A stretch of 64,000 bases of DNA from Filimonas sp. (lineage in GTDB: Bacteria; Bacteroidota; Bacteroidia; Chitinophagales; Chitinophagaceae). The DNA lies in assembly GCA_017306865.1 (NCBI GenBank), contig JAFKHH010000012.1, positions 1 through 64,000 on the forward strand, written 5' to 3'. The position numbers were made by a program, and so were the translations under genes. This document shows positions 17,237 through 27,039 of this stretch, piece after piece (the first letter of the stretch is position 1; the number at the start of each line of letters is the position of its first letter). The notes beneath the pieces were generated by a model. That model was not told the origin of the DNA and did not search any database. It saw only the letters and a list, made by a program, of their open reading frames with translations.

Positions 17237-17352
17237 GGATGTTTATAAAGTATTATAAGGTATATAAAGTTACATGCCGTTGCAGTTGGTTCATAGCCAA
17301 CAACAAGCATCCGACTCTATATACCTTATATACACTATCTACCTATATCCTT
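17237..17352. repeat. Intergenic inverted repeat, TTTATAAAG word family
   Basis: Left GTTTATAAAGTATTATAAGG with TATATAAAG, right CTATATACCTTATATACACT, separated by about 50 bases of other sequence. It lies between two minus-strand genes. The same words recur at 23925-23980, 30707-30795 and 34155-34228. Confidence 0.65.
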
Positions 17353-17357
17353 TCCTC

Positions 17358-18455
17358 CTACATTGTTTCCTCGAAAATATTCTCGTGCACGCTATTGCTT
17401 TTCAGCAATTCATAATGCTTGGCTAAAGAAACGCGTAATGGAAATTGCCTGTAGGGTAAATTATTTTCCCTCGCAAAACGTTTGATCACTGCTGTTACCT
17501 CCGGGTAGTAAACATGGTTTACTGACGGGAATAAATGATGCGCAATATGATAGTTAAAACAACCCATGAAGAAACGGGTAAACCAGTTGTCTTCCTTTAC
17601 ATCGTTTGTTGTCCTCAACTGGTGCTCAAACCACGTAGTAGGTAGTTGACCTTTTGTATCCGGCATGGGAAACTCACTATCAGGTACAGCATGTGGTGTC
17701 AGTAATACAATAAGGGAAAAGATGCTGGCAGTAAAAACCATAATGAGAAACGCGGCAGCCATTTGTCCCCATGTAATATCCAGCACATATTTAGGCAAGA
17801 TGATTGTATAGCTGATGAAGAAAGCTTTAAAGATGAACAACTTCACGTACTCAATACGTGGAATCTCTGCCACTTTTCTCACCAGTTGTTTTTTGCTGAA
17901 GAAGTCTTTGAAGTCGCGTACCAGCAACCAGTTGAATAAATACAAAGGATACAGCAGCGGCAAATAAATGTGCTGATACTTGTGCATGTTTACAAACGGA
18001 GCATGCGGAAATACGCGCGCCATCGGGCTTTGCTCAAAGTCACTATCCCATCCCATTACATTCGGATAATTATGGTGCAACCTTACATGGCGCATGCGCC
18101 AGATAAAACTGTTGGCGCCCATAAAATCAAAAAAATGCACATAGAGCCTGTTCATTGTTTTGTTTTCGAACAAGGTATTGTGTACAGCCTCGTGTATGAG
18201 GTTGAGAAAATTAAGGATCAATAAAATGCCAAGGAATGCGTAGGACGCATACAACACGGGCGTGAATTGTCCCCAAATAAGTGCAGCTACATATCCCAAC
18301 ACATACAATGCAGGGAACAGGATCGCTTTGATGTGGATCGCCAATTTGCGCCTTGGCTCTAACTCTTTTACCGTGCGGTTTACTTCCTGTCGTAATAGCT
18401 GAAATAAATCTTTTTCCGGCGCTTTTAGAAAAGCCGGCTTCATCGTTTTTTCCAT
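17358..18455 (-). CDS. Membrane fatty acid desaturase
   Basis: 365 residues with four to six membrane segments and the three histidine boxes of membrane-bound desaturases: HEAVH (88-92), HVRLHH (123-128) and HIAHH followed by LFPSVNHVYYPE near the C terminus, plus an extra H in LTPHA. It would introduce a double bond into membrane acyl chains using a di-iron centre. There is no fused cytochrome b5 or ferredoxin domain, so an external electron donor is needed and is not encoded nearby. Position specificity (delta-5, 6, 9 or other) cannot be read from the sequence. Confidence 0.88.
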   Translation of the reverse strand: MEKTMKPAFLKAPEKDLFQLLRQEVNRTVKELEPRRKLAIHIKAILFPALYVLGYVAALIWGQFTPVLYASYAFLGILLILNFLNLIHEAVHNTLFENKTMNRLYVHFFDFMGANSFIWRMRHVRLHHNYPNVMGWDSDFEQSPMARVFPHAPFVNMHKYQHIYLPLLYPLYLFNWLLVRDFKDFFSKKQLVRKVAEIPRIEYVKLFIFKAFFISYTIILPKYVLDITWGQMAAAFLIMVFTASIFSLIVLLTPHAVPDSEFPMPDTKGQLPTTWFEHQLRTTNDVKEDNWFTRFFMGCFNYHIAHHLFPSVNHVYYPEVTAVIKRFARENNLPYRQFPLRVSLAKHYELLKSNSVHENIFEETM

Positions 18456-18705
18456 AATCCAGGTTTTAATCTACAATCTTGAAGTGGCTACAGAAGGTTT
18501 GGTGTTTACTCCCGTTGTAGTAACCTATATTATCCTATAAAGTCACGTAAACCAGTTACAAAAAGTAACGTTGGTTTACAAATTCGAAAAGTGTGCCAAT
18601 ATTAGTAAACAAAAAATATGACAGTCAGTTCATTTTTCGGGAAAATAATCGCCTTGCACACGGCAATCCATATACCTTTACTGCAAGACTTTAAATGGTT
18701 TATGT

Positions 18706-19713
18706 ATGAAACTAGTTTCTTACCTCGAAGAGGGACACGATCAGCTTGCTATACTGGTAGACGGTTATTTATATAACCTCGGCAACCTGCACCCGGAGTT
18801 GCCAGGCAGCATGTCTATGTTACTAAATTACTGGGAAGACAGTTTGCCACTGGTTCTGTCAGTTGAGCAGAGCATTAAAGAAGGTCGCGTAGGAAAAGAA
18901 AAAGCGTTGCCTTATGCACAGGCGCAGGTACTCTCACCTGTTCCATTTCCTACCAGTTGCAGGGATGGTTATGCCTTTCGCCAGCACGTTGCAGCAGCAC
19001 GCCGCAACAGGAAGGTGCCGATGATACCGGAGTTTGACCAATACCCGATTTTTTATTTTACCAATCACCACAGCATACAAGGCCCGGGCGATATTATGTG
19101 TATGCCGGATCATTTTCACAAACTGGATTTTGAACTGGAAGCCGCTATTGTAATCAGTAAAACCGGCAGGAACATTCCGGCAGAAGAAGCGGATGAATAT
19201 ATAGCAGGGCTGATGATCATGAATGATATGAGCGCCCGCACATTGCAGATGGAAGAAATGCTATTGAACCTGGGACCAGCAAAAGGCAAAGACTTCTCTA
19301 CAGTACTTGGCCCATGGCTGGTAACACTGGACGAGCTTGCGCCATATGAAGTAGCGCCAAAAGAAAATCATGTGGGTAAGGCTTGGAACCTCACGATGAA
19401 ATGTTCTGTAAATGGCAAACAGGTTAGCGAAGGGAACCTGGCTGATATGGACTGGACGTTTGCCGAAATTATAGAACGTTGCAGCTATGGCGTTAACCTC
19501 TATGCAGGTGATGTGATTGGCAGCGGTACCGTTGGTACAGGTTGTTTCCTGGAACTGAATGGTACAGGAAAACTGAATGATGCCAACTATGAAGAACAAT
19601 GGTTACAACCGGGCGATGTAGTGGTAATGGAAATAGATGGCCTGGGCACATTGACAAATACAATAGTGGAAGAGGAAAGTGACTTTTCGATATTGGAAAG
19701 AAAGAAACGATAA
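18706..19713 (+). CDS. Fumarylacetoacetate hydrolase family protein
   Basis: 335 residues. An N-terminal small domain is followed by the FAH fold with CRDGYAFRQHV, FELEAAIVISKTGRNIP, MIMNDMSARTLQ and YAGDVIGSGTVGTGC, which include the acidic metal ligands of the family. Members cleave C-C bonds of acylpyruvates (fumarylpyruvate, fumarylacetoacetate) in aromatic amino acid breakdown. The next gene, a flavin reductase-like protein, is 80 bases away in the same direction; together they resemble part of a tyrosine/homogentisate catabolic set, but the dioxygenases are not in this window, so pathway is inferred. Confidence 0.82.
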   Translation: MKLVSYLEEGHDQLAILVDGYLYNLGNLHPELPGSMSMLLNYWEDSLPLVLSVEQSIKEGRVGKEKALPYAQAQVLSPVPFPTSCRDGYAFRQHVAAARRNRKVPMIPEFDQYPIFYFTNHHSIQGPGDIMCMPDHFHKLDFELEAAIVISKTGRNIPAEEADEYIAGLMIMNDMSARTLQMEEMLLNLGPAKGKDFSTVLGPWLVTLDELAPYEVAPKENHVGKAWNLTMKCSVNGKQVSEGNLADMDWTFAEIIERCSYGVNLYAGDVIGSGTVGTGCFLELNGTGKLNDANYEEQWLQPGDVVVMEIDGLGTLTNTIVEEESDFSILERKKR

Positions 19714-19715
19714 CA

Positions 19716-19786
19716 ACAAATTGTTACATGGCTAAATTGTTTGATTGTTATAACAATTTATCAATTTGACCATTTAGCTATTCTAT
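19716..19786. repeat. Intergenic inverted repeat, AATTGTT/AACAATT family
   Basis: AACAAATTGTTACATGGCTA with AATTGTTTGATTGTTA, then TAACAATTTATCAATTTGAC and CATTTAGC as the complementary half. It fills the gap between the FAH-family and flavin reductase genes. Confidence 0.65.
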
Positions 19787-19792
19787 CATTTT

Positions 19793-20680
19793 ATGCAAAT
19801 AGACATTACCTCTCTTTCGCCCGTAGAACGCCAGCAATGGTTGCAGGCGGCTATTGCGCCGCGGCCGGTTTGTTTTGCAAGCACTATAGACAGTGCGGGC
19901 AATGTAAACCTGAGCCCTTTTAGTTTTTTCAATATGTTCTCTACCAACCCTGCCGTTGTCATCTTTTCTCCTTCACGCAGGGTAAGAGATAAAACAACAA
20001 AGCATACATGGGAGAATGTATTGGAAGTACCGGAAGTAGTGATCAATATATGTGACTATGATATGGTGCAACAGGTAAGCCTTGCCAGTTGTGAATACCC
20101 CAAAGGTGTGGATGAGTTTGCAAAAGCGGGCTTTACCAAAGAAGCGGCAGCTATTGTTCGGCCGCCAATGGTAAAGGAAGCGAAGGTAAAATTTGAATGT
20201 AAGGTTATTGAAACCAAAAGCTTGGGTGATACGCATGGGGCGGGACAATTGGTTATTGCCGAGATACTGCACATGCATGTAGATGAAAGCATTTTAGGCG
20301 ATGATGGAAAGATAGACCAACGCAAGCTGCATCTCATAGCCCGTTTAGGCGGTGACTGGTACAGTGTAATAAATGAGCAGAATCTTTTTAAGGTGGCAAA
20401 GCCGAATGTAAAATTGGGCATTGGCATGGACGTTTTGCCGGAGGCAATCTTACATAGCAACATTTTAACGGGCAACAATCTGGCACAGTTGGCCAATGTG
20501 CATGAAATGCCTGCGGTAGAGCCTTCTTTCGAGGATGAGCAGTTGAAAAACATCTTCCAGTATTATGCCATTAACCCTGACGAAATGGAACGGGAATTAC
20601 ATACTTATGCAAAAAAATTATTGGATAAAGGCCTTGTACACGAGGCCTGGCAGGTGCTGCTTGCAGGCGATAATACATAG
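19793..20680 (+). CDS. Flavin reductase-like FMN-binding split-barrel protein
   Basis: 295 residues. The first 200 have the flavin reductase-like domain: APRPVCFASTIDSAGNVNLS, PFSFFNMFSTNPAVVIFSPS, KHTWENVLEVPEVVINI and a HLIARLGGDWYS block close to the domain end. A C-terminal helical extension of about 80 residues follows (from EQLKNIFQYYAINPDEM). Such proteins bind FMN and may be reductases or redox sensors. The pairing with the upstream FAH-family gene suggests a shared catabolic role. Confidence 0.8.
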   Translation: MQIDITSLSPVERQQWLQAAIAPRPVCFASTIDSAGNVNLSPFSFFNMFSTNPAVVIFSPSRRVRDKTTKHTWENVLEVPEVVINICDYDMVQQVSLASCEYPKGVDEFAKAGFTKEAAAIVRPPMVKEAKVKFECKVIETKSLGDTHGAGQLVIAEILHMHVDESILGDDGKIDQRKLHLIARLGGDWYSVINEQNLFKVAKPNVKLGIGMDVLPEAILHSNILTGNNLAQLANVHEMPAVEPSFEDEQLKNIFQYYAINPDEMERELHTYAKKLLDKGLVHEAWQVLLAGDNT

Positions 20681-20828
20681 CCTGGCAGCTAATTTCTGCT
20701 TTGTTTAAATATTTTTTTCAAAAGAAAACGTTTGATATGTCCGCTGTGCGCTGCGGATAAATCGCTGCCTTAAATATCGTTGTACATTTATCTACTCTTA
20801 ACAATCACAACGACGAGACTACATTATT

Positions 20829-21644
20829 ATGAGCGCACAACAGGATCTTTCTGGAAAAGTAATTATAGTAACTGGCGCCACAGGCATCCTTGGCGAATCA
20901 TTTATACATGCGATTGCAGATGCCGGAGGTATAGTGGGTGTTCTTGGCAGAAATGAAAAGGTGGCTACAGAGCGTACTAATGCTATTCTACAAAAAGGCG
21001 GACAGGCAATTGCCCTGATCGCAGACGTAACAGATGAGGCATCTCTCATTAAAGCCCGCAATCTTATTGTAGAAAAATATGGTCGCATAGACGGGCTTGT
21101 AAATGCAGCCGGTGGCAATATGCCGGATGCAGTAGTGCAACCTGGCGCAGATATATTTAAATTGAACATAGATGCACTAAAGCAGGTGGTAGACCTGAAC
21201 CTGTTCGGCACAGTACTGCCTACTCAAGTCTTTGGTGAAGAGATAGCAAAGACTGGCAAGGGTAGTATTGTAAACATTTCTTCTATGAGCGCACAACGCG
21301 CTATTACGCGTGTGCTTGGTTATAGCCTGGCAAAAACAGCTATTGACGCTTATACCAAATGGTTTGCTGTAGAGCTGGCCAATCGTTACAAAGACGCAAT
21401 CCGTATGAATGCTATTGCGCCGGGATTTTTTCTTACAGAGCAGAACAGGAACCTGTTAACGAATTCTGATGGCAGCTATACAGAGAGGGGTAATCTTGTT
21501 ATCAAACAGACTCCATTCAAGCGTTTTGGCGCACCGGAAGAGTTGATTGGTGCATTGATCTGGTTGCTGGGTGATGCTTCTGCGTTTGTTACAGGTACGA
21601 TCATTAATGTAGATGGAGGTTTTGCTGTATTCAGCGGGGTGTAG
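20829..21644 (+). CDS. SDR family oxidoreductase, D-mannonate oxidoreductase-like
   Basis: 271 residues. The Rossmann glycine motif TGATGILG is at 16-23 from KVIIVTGA, the NAG-like motif is VNAAGGNMPD, and the catalytic Ser/Tyr/Lys set is ISSMS...GYSLAKTAIDAY. The long NAAGGNMPDAVV loop and the C-terminal RFGAPEELIGALIWLLGDAS resemble SDR proteins annotated as D-mannonate or fructuronate oxidoreductases in Bacteroidota. The usual partner uxuA is not adjacent, so substrate is uncertain. A terminator shared with the convergent glycosyltransferase follows. Confidence 0.78.
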   Translation: MSAQQDLSGKVIIVTGATGILGESFIHAIADAGGIVGVLGRNEKVATERTNAILQKGGQAIALIADVTDEASLIKARNLIVEKYGRIDGLVNAAGGNMPDAVVQPGADIFKLNIDALKQVVDLNLFGTVLPTQVFGEEIAKTGKGSIVNISSMSAQRAITRVLGYSLAKTAIDAYTKWFAVELANRYKDAIRMNAIAPGFFLTEQNRNLLTNSDGSYTERGNLVIKQTPFKRFGAPEELIGALIWLLGDASAFVTGTIINVDGGFAVFSGV

Positions 21645-21761
21645 TTAGAGATATGCCATATCTCACTTAAAAGAGCAATAAGATTATGAACTTCCAGATA
21701 TGGAATATCTATCGCAGTGACTTTACTACAACGATTTTTATTCAACTTATCTAAAAATATA

Positions 21762-21788
21762 AAAGCCATCCCTTAAAAGGATGGCTTT
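21762..21788. terminator. Bidirectional terminator between the SDR and glycosyltransferase genes
   Basis: Ten-bp perfect stem AAAGCCATCC/GGATGGCTTT with a seven-base loop and A- and T-rich flanks between convergent genes. Upstream, two tiny hairpins (GAGATATGCCATATCTC near 21648 and AGATATGGAATATCT near 21697) are also present. Confidence 0.85.
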
Positions 21789-21809
21789 CTATTTAAACAT
21801 ACCGCCAGT

Positions 21810-22844
21810 CTAGCCTGCTACCTGTAACTGAAATCCGCTTTCAGGTACTTTGTGCAGATTATATCCTGTCTCTATTACTTTCTCTATTATTTCCTGCGTT
21901 GAGTGTTTTAAAGTCAATGGCTTTGGCGCAGCGCCATTCAGCCAGTTATATACATGCGTGTTAAAGTCGTCATTGATCGTTTTGATCACCGGCACGTCAA
22001 AGCCTTTCAATGCTTCTGCGTTACACCATTGCTCATACTGACCTTTGATCGGCAGACACAATAGTTTTTTCTGCATATACAAAGCTTCCGCCGGCGTTTC
22101 AAAGCCTGCACCGGTTATGATGCCGTGGCTATTGATCATACTATTATTGAAACCTTCATTACTGATCGGCACAAGTGTAATGTTACCTTTCTGCTCGGCC
22201 TGTTTTACTTTCTTAGAAAACACTTCGAAGCGCACATCCGGCATTTTTTGCAAAGCCTTCACCACCACTTCGTCTGAGTAGTGTGAAAGATATACGGTGA
22301 TATAACCATTATCTTTCGGCGTTGCTTTCAGCACCTGGTCTTTGATCACCGGGGCGTATATAAAATCAGCATATTGTTCAAAGTGCAAACCTATGTATGC
22401 ACTTGCCTTTGCATAATGTTTTAAGATCCACTCACCCGCAATGTCCTTCTTCTCCGGCCGTGGAGTATTAGCTGACTGAAAACTAGCCTGGTGGCCAAAG
22501 TTCACAGAAGGTATTCCTTTTAGCCAGCAGGCAAGAGAGGTAATGCTCTCAAAATCATTAATCACCAGGTCATATTTCTCCAAAGGCAATGCTTTTGCCT
22601 CTTTCCATATACGGCGGGGTTGAAACGCCTTCGCCATTTTTATATAGTCCAGTCCGCCCCTGTTGCCATAAAATAAACTAACGCCATTACTCTTATACTT
22701 TACAGGCAGATTCAGTTGCAGGTTGCTATTGCTACCGCTCAGGAAAACGTCTACCTCCCCATACTGTTGCAAGTACGGCATCAGCTCTATTGCGCGTGCA
22801 ATATGCCCGTTTCCTGTTGCTTGTATGGCGTAGAATATTTTCAT
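21810..22844 (-). CDS. Glycosyltransferase, GT28/MurG-like fold
   Basis: 344 residues. The N terminus KIFYAIQATGNGHIARAIEL is the glycine-rich first loop of GT-B enzymes of the MurG/UGT type, and ITGAGFETPAEALYMQKKLL with PIKGQYEQWCNAEAL is the donor-binding C-terminal half. No signal peptide, so it acts on the cytoplasmic side. It starts two bases after the LpxH-like gene ends, indicating one operon; the pair probably acts on a surface glycolipid. The sugar and acceptor are unknown. Confidence 0.8.
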   Translation of the reverse strand: MKIFYAIQATGNGHIARAIELMPYLQQYGEVDVFLSGSNSNLQLNLPVKYKSNGVSLFYGNRGGLDYIKMAKAFQPRRIWKEAKALPLEKYDLVINDFESITSLACWLKGIPSVNFGHQASFQSANTPRPEKKDIAGEWILKHYAKASAYIGLHFEQYADFIYAPVIKDQVLKATPKDNGYITVYLSHYSDEVVVKALQKMPDVRFEVFSKKVKQAEQKGNITLVPISNEGFNNSMINSHGIITGAGFETPAEALYMQKKLLCLPIKGQYEQWCNAEALKGFDVPVIKTINDDFNTHVYNWLNGAAPKPLTLKHSTQEIIEKVIETGYNLHKVPESGFQLQVAG

Positions 22845-22846
22845 GT

Positions 22847-23737
22847 TTATCTTATATATTGGGTAAAGGCAACGCTTGCATTTGTTTCCGGCGTCATGAT
22901 CAGTGAGTTTACAAACATGGCTACCTCATCAGTTACTACATTCAGCTCCGGCAGCTTTTTATCCATCTTTATCACCGTTGCAGATGCATAATCTTTTTCA
23001 TCGTATTGATAAATGTTCCATTGCTGGTTATTGTATTCCAACGCAGTCAAGTTTTCAATCCAGTCACCGCTATTCAGGTAGGTTACTTCACCATCTTTCG
23101 TTTTGACAACTCTTTTCTGTGGCTGATGAATGTGGCCGCAGATCACATAATCATATTTCTTTTCTATCGCCAGCTCTGCAGCAGTTTGTTCAAAGTCTGC
23201 AATCCATGACACTGCTTTCTTCACACTATTTTTTACTTTCTTGCTAAAGCTCATTTTTTCCCTACCTATCGCTTTAAGGCACCAATTAATGAAGCTGTTG
23301 ATGAGTATCAGCATATCGTAACCGTGGCCACCCAGTTTTGCCAGCAGTTTTGCACTCCCTTTTGTAGTTGCATCAAATACATCACCATGAAAGATCCAGG
23401 TCATTTTGCCATTGATCTCCATTACCACTTTATCTGTCAGTTGGAAATTGCCTATCTGTATATCGCTGTACCGGCGCAGTACCTCGTCGTGGTTGCCGGT
23501 GATGTAGATTACACGCGTGCCTTTACTCAACAGGCTCATGATCTCTTTTATCACTTGCATGTGTGCAACGGGGAAGTAGCGTTTGCTAAACTGCCATCCG
23601 TCTATAATATCGCCGTTAAGGATAAGGATTTGGGGCTGGATACTTTTGAGATAGTTGACGATCTCTGCGGCATGGCAACCATAAGTACCTAAGTGTAAAT
23701 CGCTCATCACAACAACATCAACAGGTCTACGTTCCAT
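22847..23737 (-). CDS. UDP-2,3-diacylglucosamine diphosphatase-like metallophosphoesterase
   Basis: 296 residues. The calcineurin-like metal motifs are complete: SDLHLG (with D and H), NGDIIDGW, GNHDE, FHGDVFD and CGHIHQPQ. The extended GNHDEVLRRYSDIQIGNFQL block and the FSKRYFPVAHM region are typical of LpxH-like enzymes of Bacteroidota, which hydrolyse UDP-diacylglucosamine in lipid A synthesis; a distinct LpxH/LpxG is often present too, so this may be a paralogue. Same operon as the downstream glycosyltransferase. Confidence 0.82.
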   Translation of the reverse strand: MERRPVDVVVMSDLHLGTYGCHAAEIVNYLKSIQPQILILNGDIIDGWQFSKRYFPVAHMQVIKEIMSLLSKGTRVIYITGNHDEVLRRYSDIQIGNFQLTDKVVMEINGKMTWIFHGDVFDATTKGSAKLLAKLGGHGYDMLILINSFINWCLKAIGREKMSFSKKVKNSVKKAVSWIADFEQTAAELAIEKKYDYVICGHIHQPQKRVVKTKDGEVTYLNSGDWIENLTALEYNNQQWNIYQYDEKDYASATVIKMDKKLPELNVVTDEVAMFVNSLIMTPETNASVAFTQYIR

Positions 23738-23829
23738 ATATTGGGTTTTCCAAAGCTCCCAACATAATGTTACGCGTAGGTTAAGCCGGTATTAAGCTAG
23801 TGTGACCGATTTGTGAAGGAAATGTGATG

Positions 23830-23980
23830 TACAGGGTCAGATTCACCGCAGAGACGGAGAGAACGTGAAGTTACGCGGATATTTGCTCGCGGAAATCGCA
23901 AAAAAAAGCGGAAGGTTTTTATAGCCACATTCACTGCACTTTATAAACCTTATATACTCTATTTACTTTATATACCTAAC
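23830..23980. repeat. Composite of intergenic words between two minus-strand genes
   Basis: CACCGCAGAGACGGAGAGAA with CGTGAAGTTACGCGG (the CGCAGAG family) is followed by CTTTATAAACCTTATATACT and CTTTATATACC (the TTTATAAAG family, one arm only). The second block abuts the stop codon of the patatin-like gene. Confidence 0.6.
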
Positions 23981-23981
23981 A

Positions 23982-26234
23982 CTATTTCCCCGGCTTCAGA
24001 TGAGCCACTTTAGGGTGTACGATCGCCGCTAACGTATCGAATTGACGTTGATTGGTCGCATTATTAATTGCCTGTGCAATATCCCGTTTTTCCAACGCGT
24101 TTAAATGAAAGCTGAGGGAAGCGTAGGCATCTTTTTTCTCCGGTACATATTGAAAACAAAGACGCTGGAAGTCTGGCCCATAACTATCCGCCATATATTG
24201 CAACTGATCACCCTGGTAATAATCCTGCAATTTATACCAGTTGTTTTGTAGCAGCAGAAAAGGCTTGGTCAGAAAGCTGATGATATCATTCGACTCAGAT
24301 GCACGGTCCCAGTCACCAAGTTGGGTATCGCGTATTTGTATCAACACCACTCTACTCGTATTAGCCTTTATCCAGTCACGGAAGGTTTCTATAAAGCGCA
24401 ACCCGGTTTCCTGCCCGTAATTATCCCGCAGTCCAGCATCCATTATATCAATAACGGGAGATGATGGCAGCCATACGTTTGGCAGTGCATAAGGGAAGGT
24501 AGCATTAATACGCAATGCAGATGATACACGCAAGTCTGCAGACCGTTGCAATGCAAAGAATGAATTAAAATCAAGCGCATCAGGGCTGGTCTGCATCTGC
24601 ACACCACTGGCAGGTGTAGCGCGCATAAGAAAGCGTGCGGGACGGGAACCAATGATCATCTTTCTGCCATCGCGCGTAATAGTTGCATTGAAAAATAAAG
24701 TAGGCGACAATGCACTGTCTTCTACTGCTGTGTAAGCACTGATCGTTTTATCAAAAACACCATGCGTGTTTTCATTTAGCTTTTGCTCAAACGCATATCC
24801 ACGGTCTTTTACATAAGTGAAATTACCTTCTGTAAATTTCTTTGCGGGACCAGCTAAATCGCGCGATATAAACGAAGAAAACAATGGGTTCAACAGGTCT
24901 TTGGATATATCATCAACAAAGCGTTTGTCTTGCAGGCTGATGCTGTTATTCTTTTGCTTCGCTAAATATAATTCCCGGAAATAGGCTGCGCCCAACATGC
25001 CACCAGACGCACCACTTACCAGTACTGTTTGCGACATAAATTTTCCCTGTGTAATGCTATCTATATGCTGCAGCACATTCATCGTAAATGTGGCGCTGCG
25101 AATGCCCCCTCCACTTACGTTTACAATAAACATTACCGGCTTTTCTTTTCCCTGGCGCTCTTTCCATTTATTGAGCCGTACAAGGAACGCTTGTTTATCT
25201 GCTTCAATATTTTCTGGTGAGGCCAATGCTTCTATGGACTCCCTGTCATACGCAGGCCGCTCTTCTTTATGCACATAATCTAATCCATAGGCCTTGTTCC
25301 GCAGGTCTATTATATCATTTTGATACAGGTAATTAACCAACAGGTATAATACGATCACAGTAGGAATGCTCCACGAATGCAGAAACACAGAAAAGGCACC
25401 TGCTACAGCTATCAATATGGCAAAGAAGATCGTAATACTTGCAGCGGCCGGTACCTGAAATATTTTATTGTCCGATAAAAAACCAACGCCTATAAGAAAG
25501 AAGAACGCAACGAATACTGCAATGACTGCAGCAAAGTGATGCCTTTTGAAAATAACATCTAAAAAGTCCTGCGAGTAGTGCCTTACATCACGAGGCTTAC
25601 GCAATTGAAACTTTGCGCTTAAAAACCAGTCTATGCGCATTTCCTTTTTCTCGTTTGGCAAAGGGTTATTCTTCTCCGCTTCTATATAGCTCTTGTTAGC
25701 AGATGTAATGGTAGCTGCCATCCGCTTATAGATCGTCTTGTCTGCACCAAAGAAGTATAAAAAGGAGATAAGTATTGCCAATATAAAACCGCCGAGAGAA
25801 CCACTTACAAGGAACAAAATATCCATCGGTTCTATCAGCTCTTTATAGCGGTCATACTGAACCGCTTTTACAAAATAGAACACAGTAAATATCAGCGGTA
25901 TGATGGCATTGTTGATACAATACTTTAAAAACGGCTGCGCGGTAGTAGCAAGAAATTTCACGTTCTTACTATGCAGTATGAATGTGGTAATGTTCCAGCT
26001 CATGATAAAGATGCCGATAGAAAACCCTACGATGGCAGTACTTAAAGAATTAACTGTACCAAGGTATTCCGGCGCCAGGTAAAGTGCATACGCACCGAAC
26101 GATTTCATGAACTGGGCATTTACTGTTGCAAACAGTATATACCAGAATATAAGAAAGACCTGGTATCTGCGAAAGTGTAGCAGAAACAGTTGTATGGGCA
26201 ATGAGTAATAAAAGCCTGTCAGGTATTTTTTCAT
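23982..26234 (-). CDS. Patatin-like phospholipase fused to a multi-pass membrane domain
   Basis: 750 residues. The N-terminal 330 residues contain about seven membrane segments. The patatin domain follows: the oxyanion loop SGGGIRSATFTMNVLQH, the nucleophile motif VSGASGGMLG (GxSxG) and the aspartate of the dyad in DIMDAGLRDNYG (DxG). These are the Ser-Asp catalytic residues of patatin lipases, so a membrane-tethered lipid acyl hydrolase is likely. The membrane fusion is unusual relative to soluble patatins but seen in Bacteroidota. The start near MKKYLTGFYYS is the first in frame. Confidence 0.82.
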   Translation of the reverse strand: MKKYLTGFYYSLPIQLFLLHFRRYQVFLIFWYILFATVNAQFMKSFGAYALYLAPEYLGTVNSLSTAIVGFSIGIFIMSWNITTFILHSKNVKFLATTAQPFLKYCINNAIIPLIFTVFYFVKAVQYDRYKELIEPMDILFLVSGSLGGFILAILISFLYFFGADKTIYKRMAATITSANKSYIEAEKNNPLPNEKKEMRIDWFLSAKFQLRKPRDVRHYSQDFLDVIFKRHHFAAVIAVFVAFFFLIGVGFLSDNKIFQVPAAASITIFFAILIAVAGAFSVFLHSWSIPTVIVLYLLVNYLYQNDIIDLRNKAYGLDYVHKEERPAYDRESIEALASPENIEADKQAFLVRLNKWKERQGKEKPVMFIVNVSGGGIRSATFTMNVLQHIDSITQGKFMSQTVLVSGASGGMLGAAYFRELYLAKQKNNSISLQDKRFVDDISKDLLNPLFSSFISRDLAGPAKKFTEGNFTYVKDRGYAFEQKLNENTHGVFDKTISAYTAVEDSALSPTLFFNATITRDGRKMIIGSRPARFLMRATPASGVQMQTSPDALDFNSFFALQRSADLRVSSALRINATFPYALPNVWLPSSPVIDIMDAGLRDNYGQETGLRFIETFRDWIKANTSRVVLIQIRDTQLGDWDRASESNDIISFLTKPFLLLQNNWYKLQDYYQGDQLQYMADSYGPDFQRLCFQYVPEKKDAYASLSFHLNALEKRDIAQAINNATNQRQFDTLAAIVHPKVAHLKPGK

Positions 26235-26276
26235 CTGGCGGTTTATCTGTTAATCTATAATACTTCTCTATCCGTT

Positions 26277-27005
26277 TTAAGCTTCCTCCCTGTTGTTATC
26301 ACCATGCTGCTTCTTCTCCAGCTTCTTCAGTATATCATTCATCATGTCCATCTGTATCTGTTGTATTTCTACCAATCGCTCCTGCTGATAAACAAGTAAA
26401 TGATCTATTTTTTCGTGTAACAAGCGTATTTCTAATTCAGACTTCAGGTTGATCATATAATCATTCTTAGCCCGCTTACGATCTTTATCTTCCTGCCTGT
26501 TCTGGCTCATCATAATTACCGGCGCCTGCACTGCTGCAAGACAGGAAAGGATCTAATTAAGTAAAATGAATGGATATGGATCAAACGGCTTCTTTGTAAG
26601 GAAAGCAATATTAATAATCATCCAGCCTATGAGAAAGCTGAAGAAAATAAAAATAAACGTCCAGCTACCACCAAAACTGGCTACTTTGTCTGCCAGCCTT
26701 TGCCCGAAAGTGATCGTTTCGCGCTGGTCTTCATTCAGCTTGTCACTCAGTGTCTCATCGTTCTGTAAAGCTTTTACTACGAGGGCTTCCATTTCAGTTA
26801 GCTTACCCATTTCTTTTGTTACAGAATTTTGGATGTAGCGGTTGCGGTATTCATTTAACTCTGAAATAGAGATGGTACTTGCGTCATTAAAATCCGGATG
26901 CTCCCGTTTAATTTCGTCGACTATGCAATCCCTGATCAGCTTGCCGGGTACTTTCTCTGTAGTAGGGTAGGTCTTATTGGATATACTGCTTACAAAGGTT
27001 TGCAT
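26277..27005 (-). pseudogene. DUF1003 membrane protein interrupted by a single in-frame amber codon
   Basis: The two ORFs 27005-26553 and 26552-26277 are in the same frame and are separated only by TAG at 26555-26553. Joined, they give the full DUF1003 layout: soluble N terminus, FGQRLADKVASFGGSWTFI, two membrane helices, PYPFILLN-stop-ILSCLAAVQAPVIMMSQNRQ, and a coiled C terminus (RLLHEKIDHLLVYQQERL). The family normally has a leucine at the stop position, one base from TAG (TTG). So this is a recent nonsense change, a sequencing error, or a suppressed stop; the rest of the frame shows no decay. DUF1003 function is unknown. Confidence 0.88.
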
Positions 27006-27039
27006 GCGGGAGTATTTTCATTCACTATGAAAAGTTAGG

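Noticed and set aside
17167-17310. N-terminal extension of the GH9-deacetylase frame
   Set aside because: It runs through repeat sequence and precedes a normal signal peptide at 17166.
17270-17316. A tRNA-like fragment near GGTTCATAGCC
   Set aside because: No acceptor or D-arm pairing; it is only the loop of a word-repeat.
26277-26531. Separate small ORF for the C-terminal part of the DUF1003 protein
   Set aside because: It is in frame with the upstream ORF and continues the family sequence across a stop, so I treat both as one interrupted gene.
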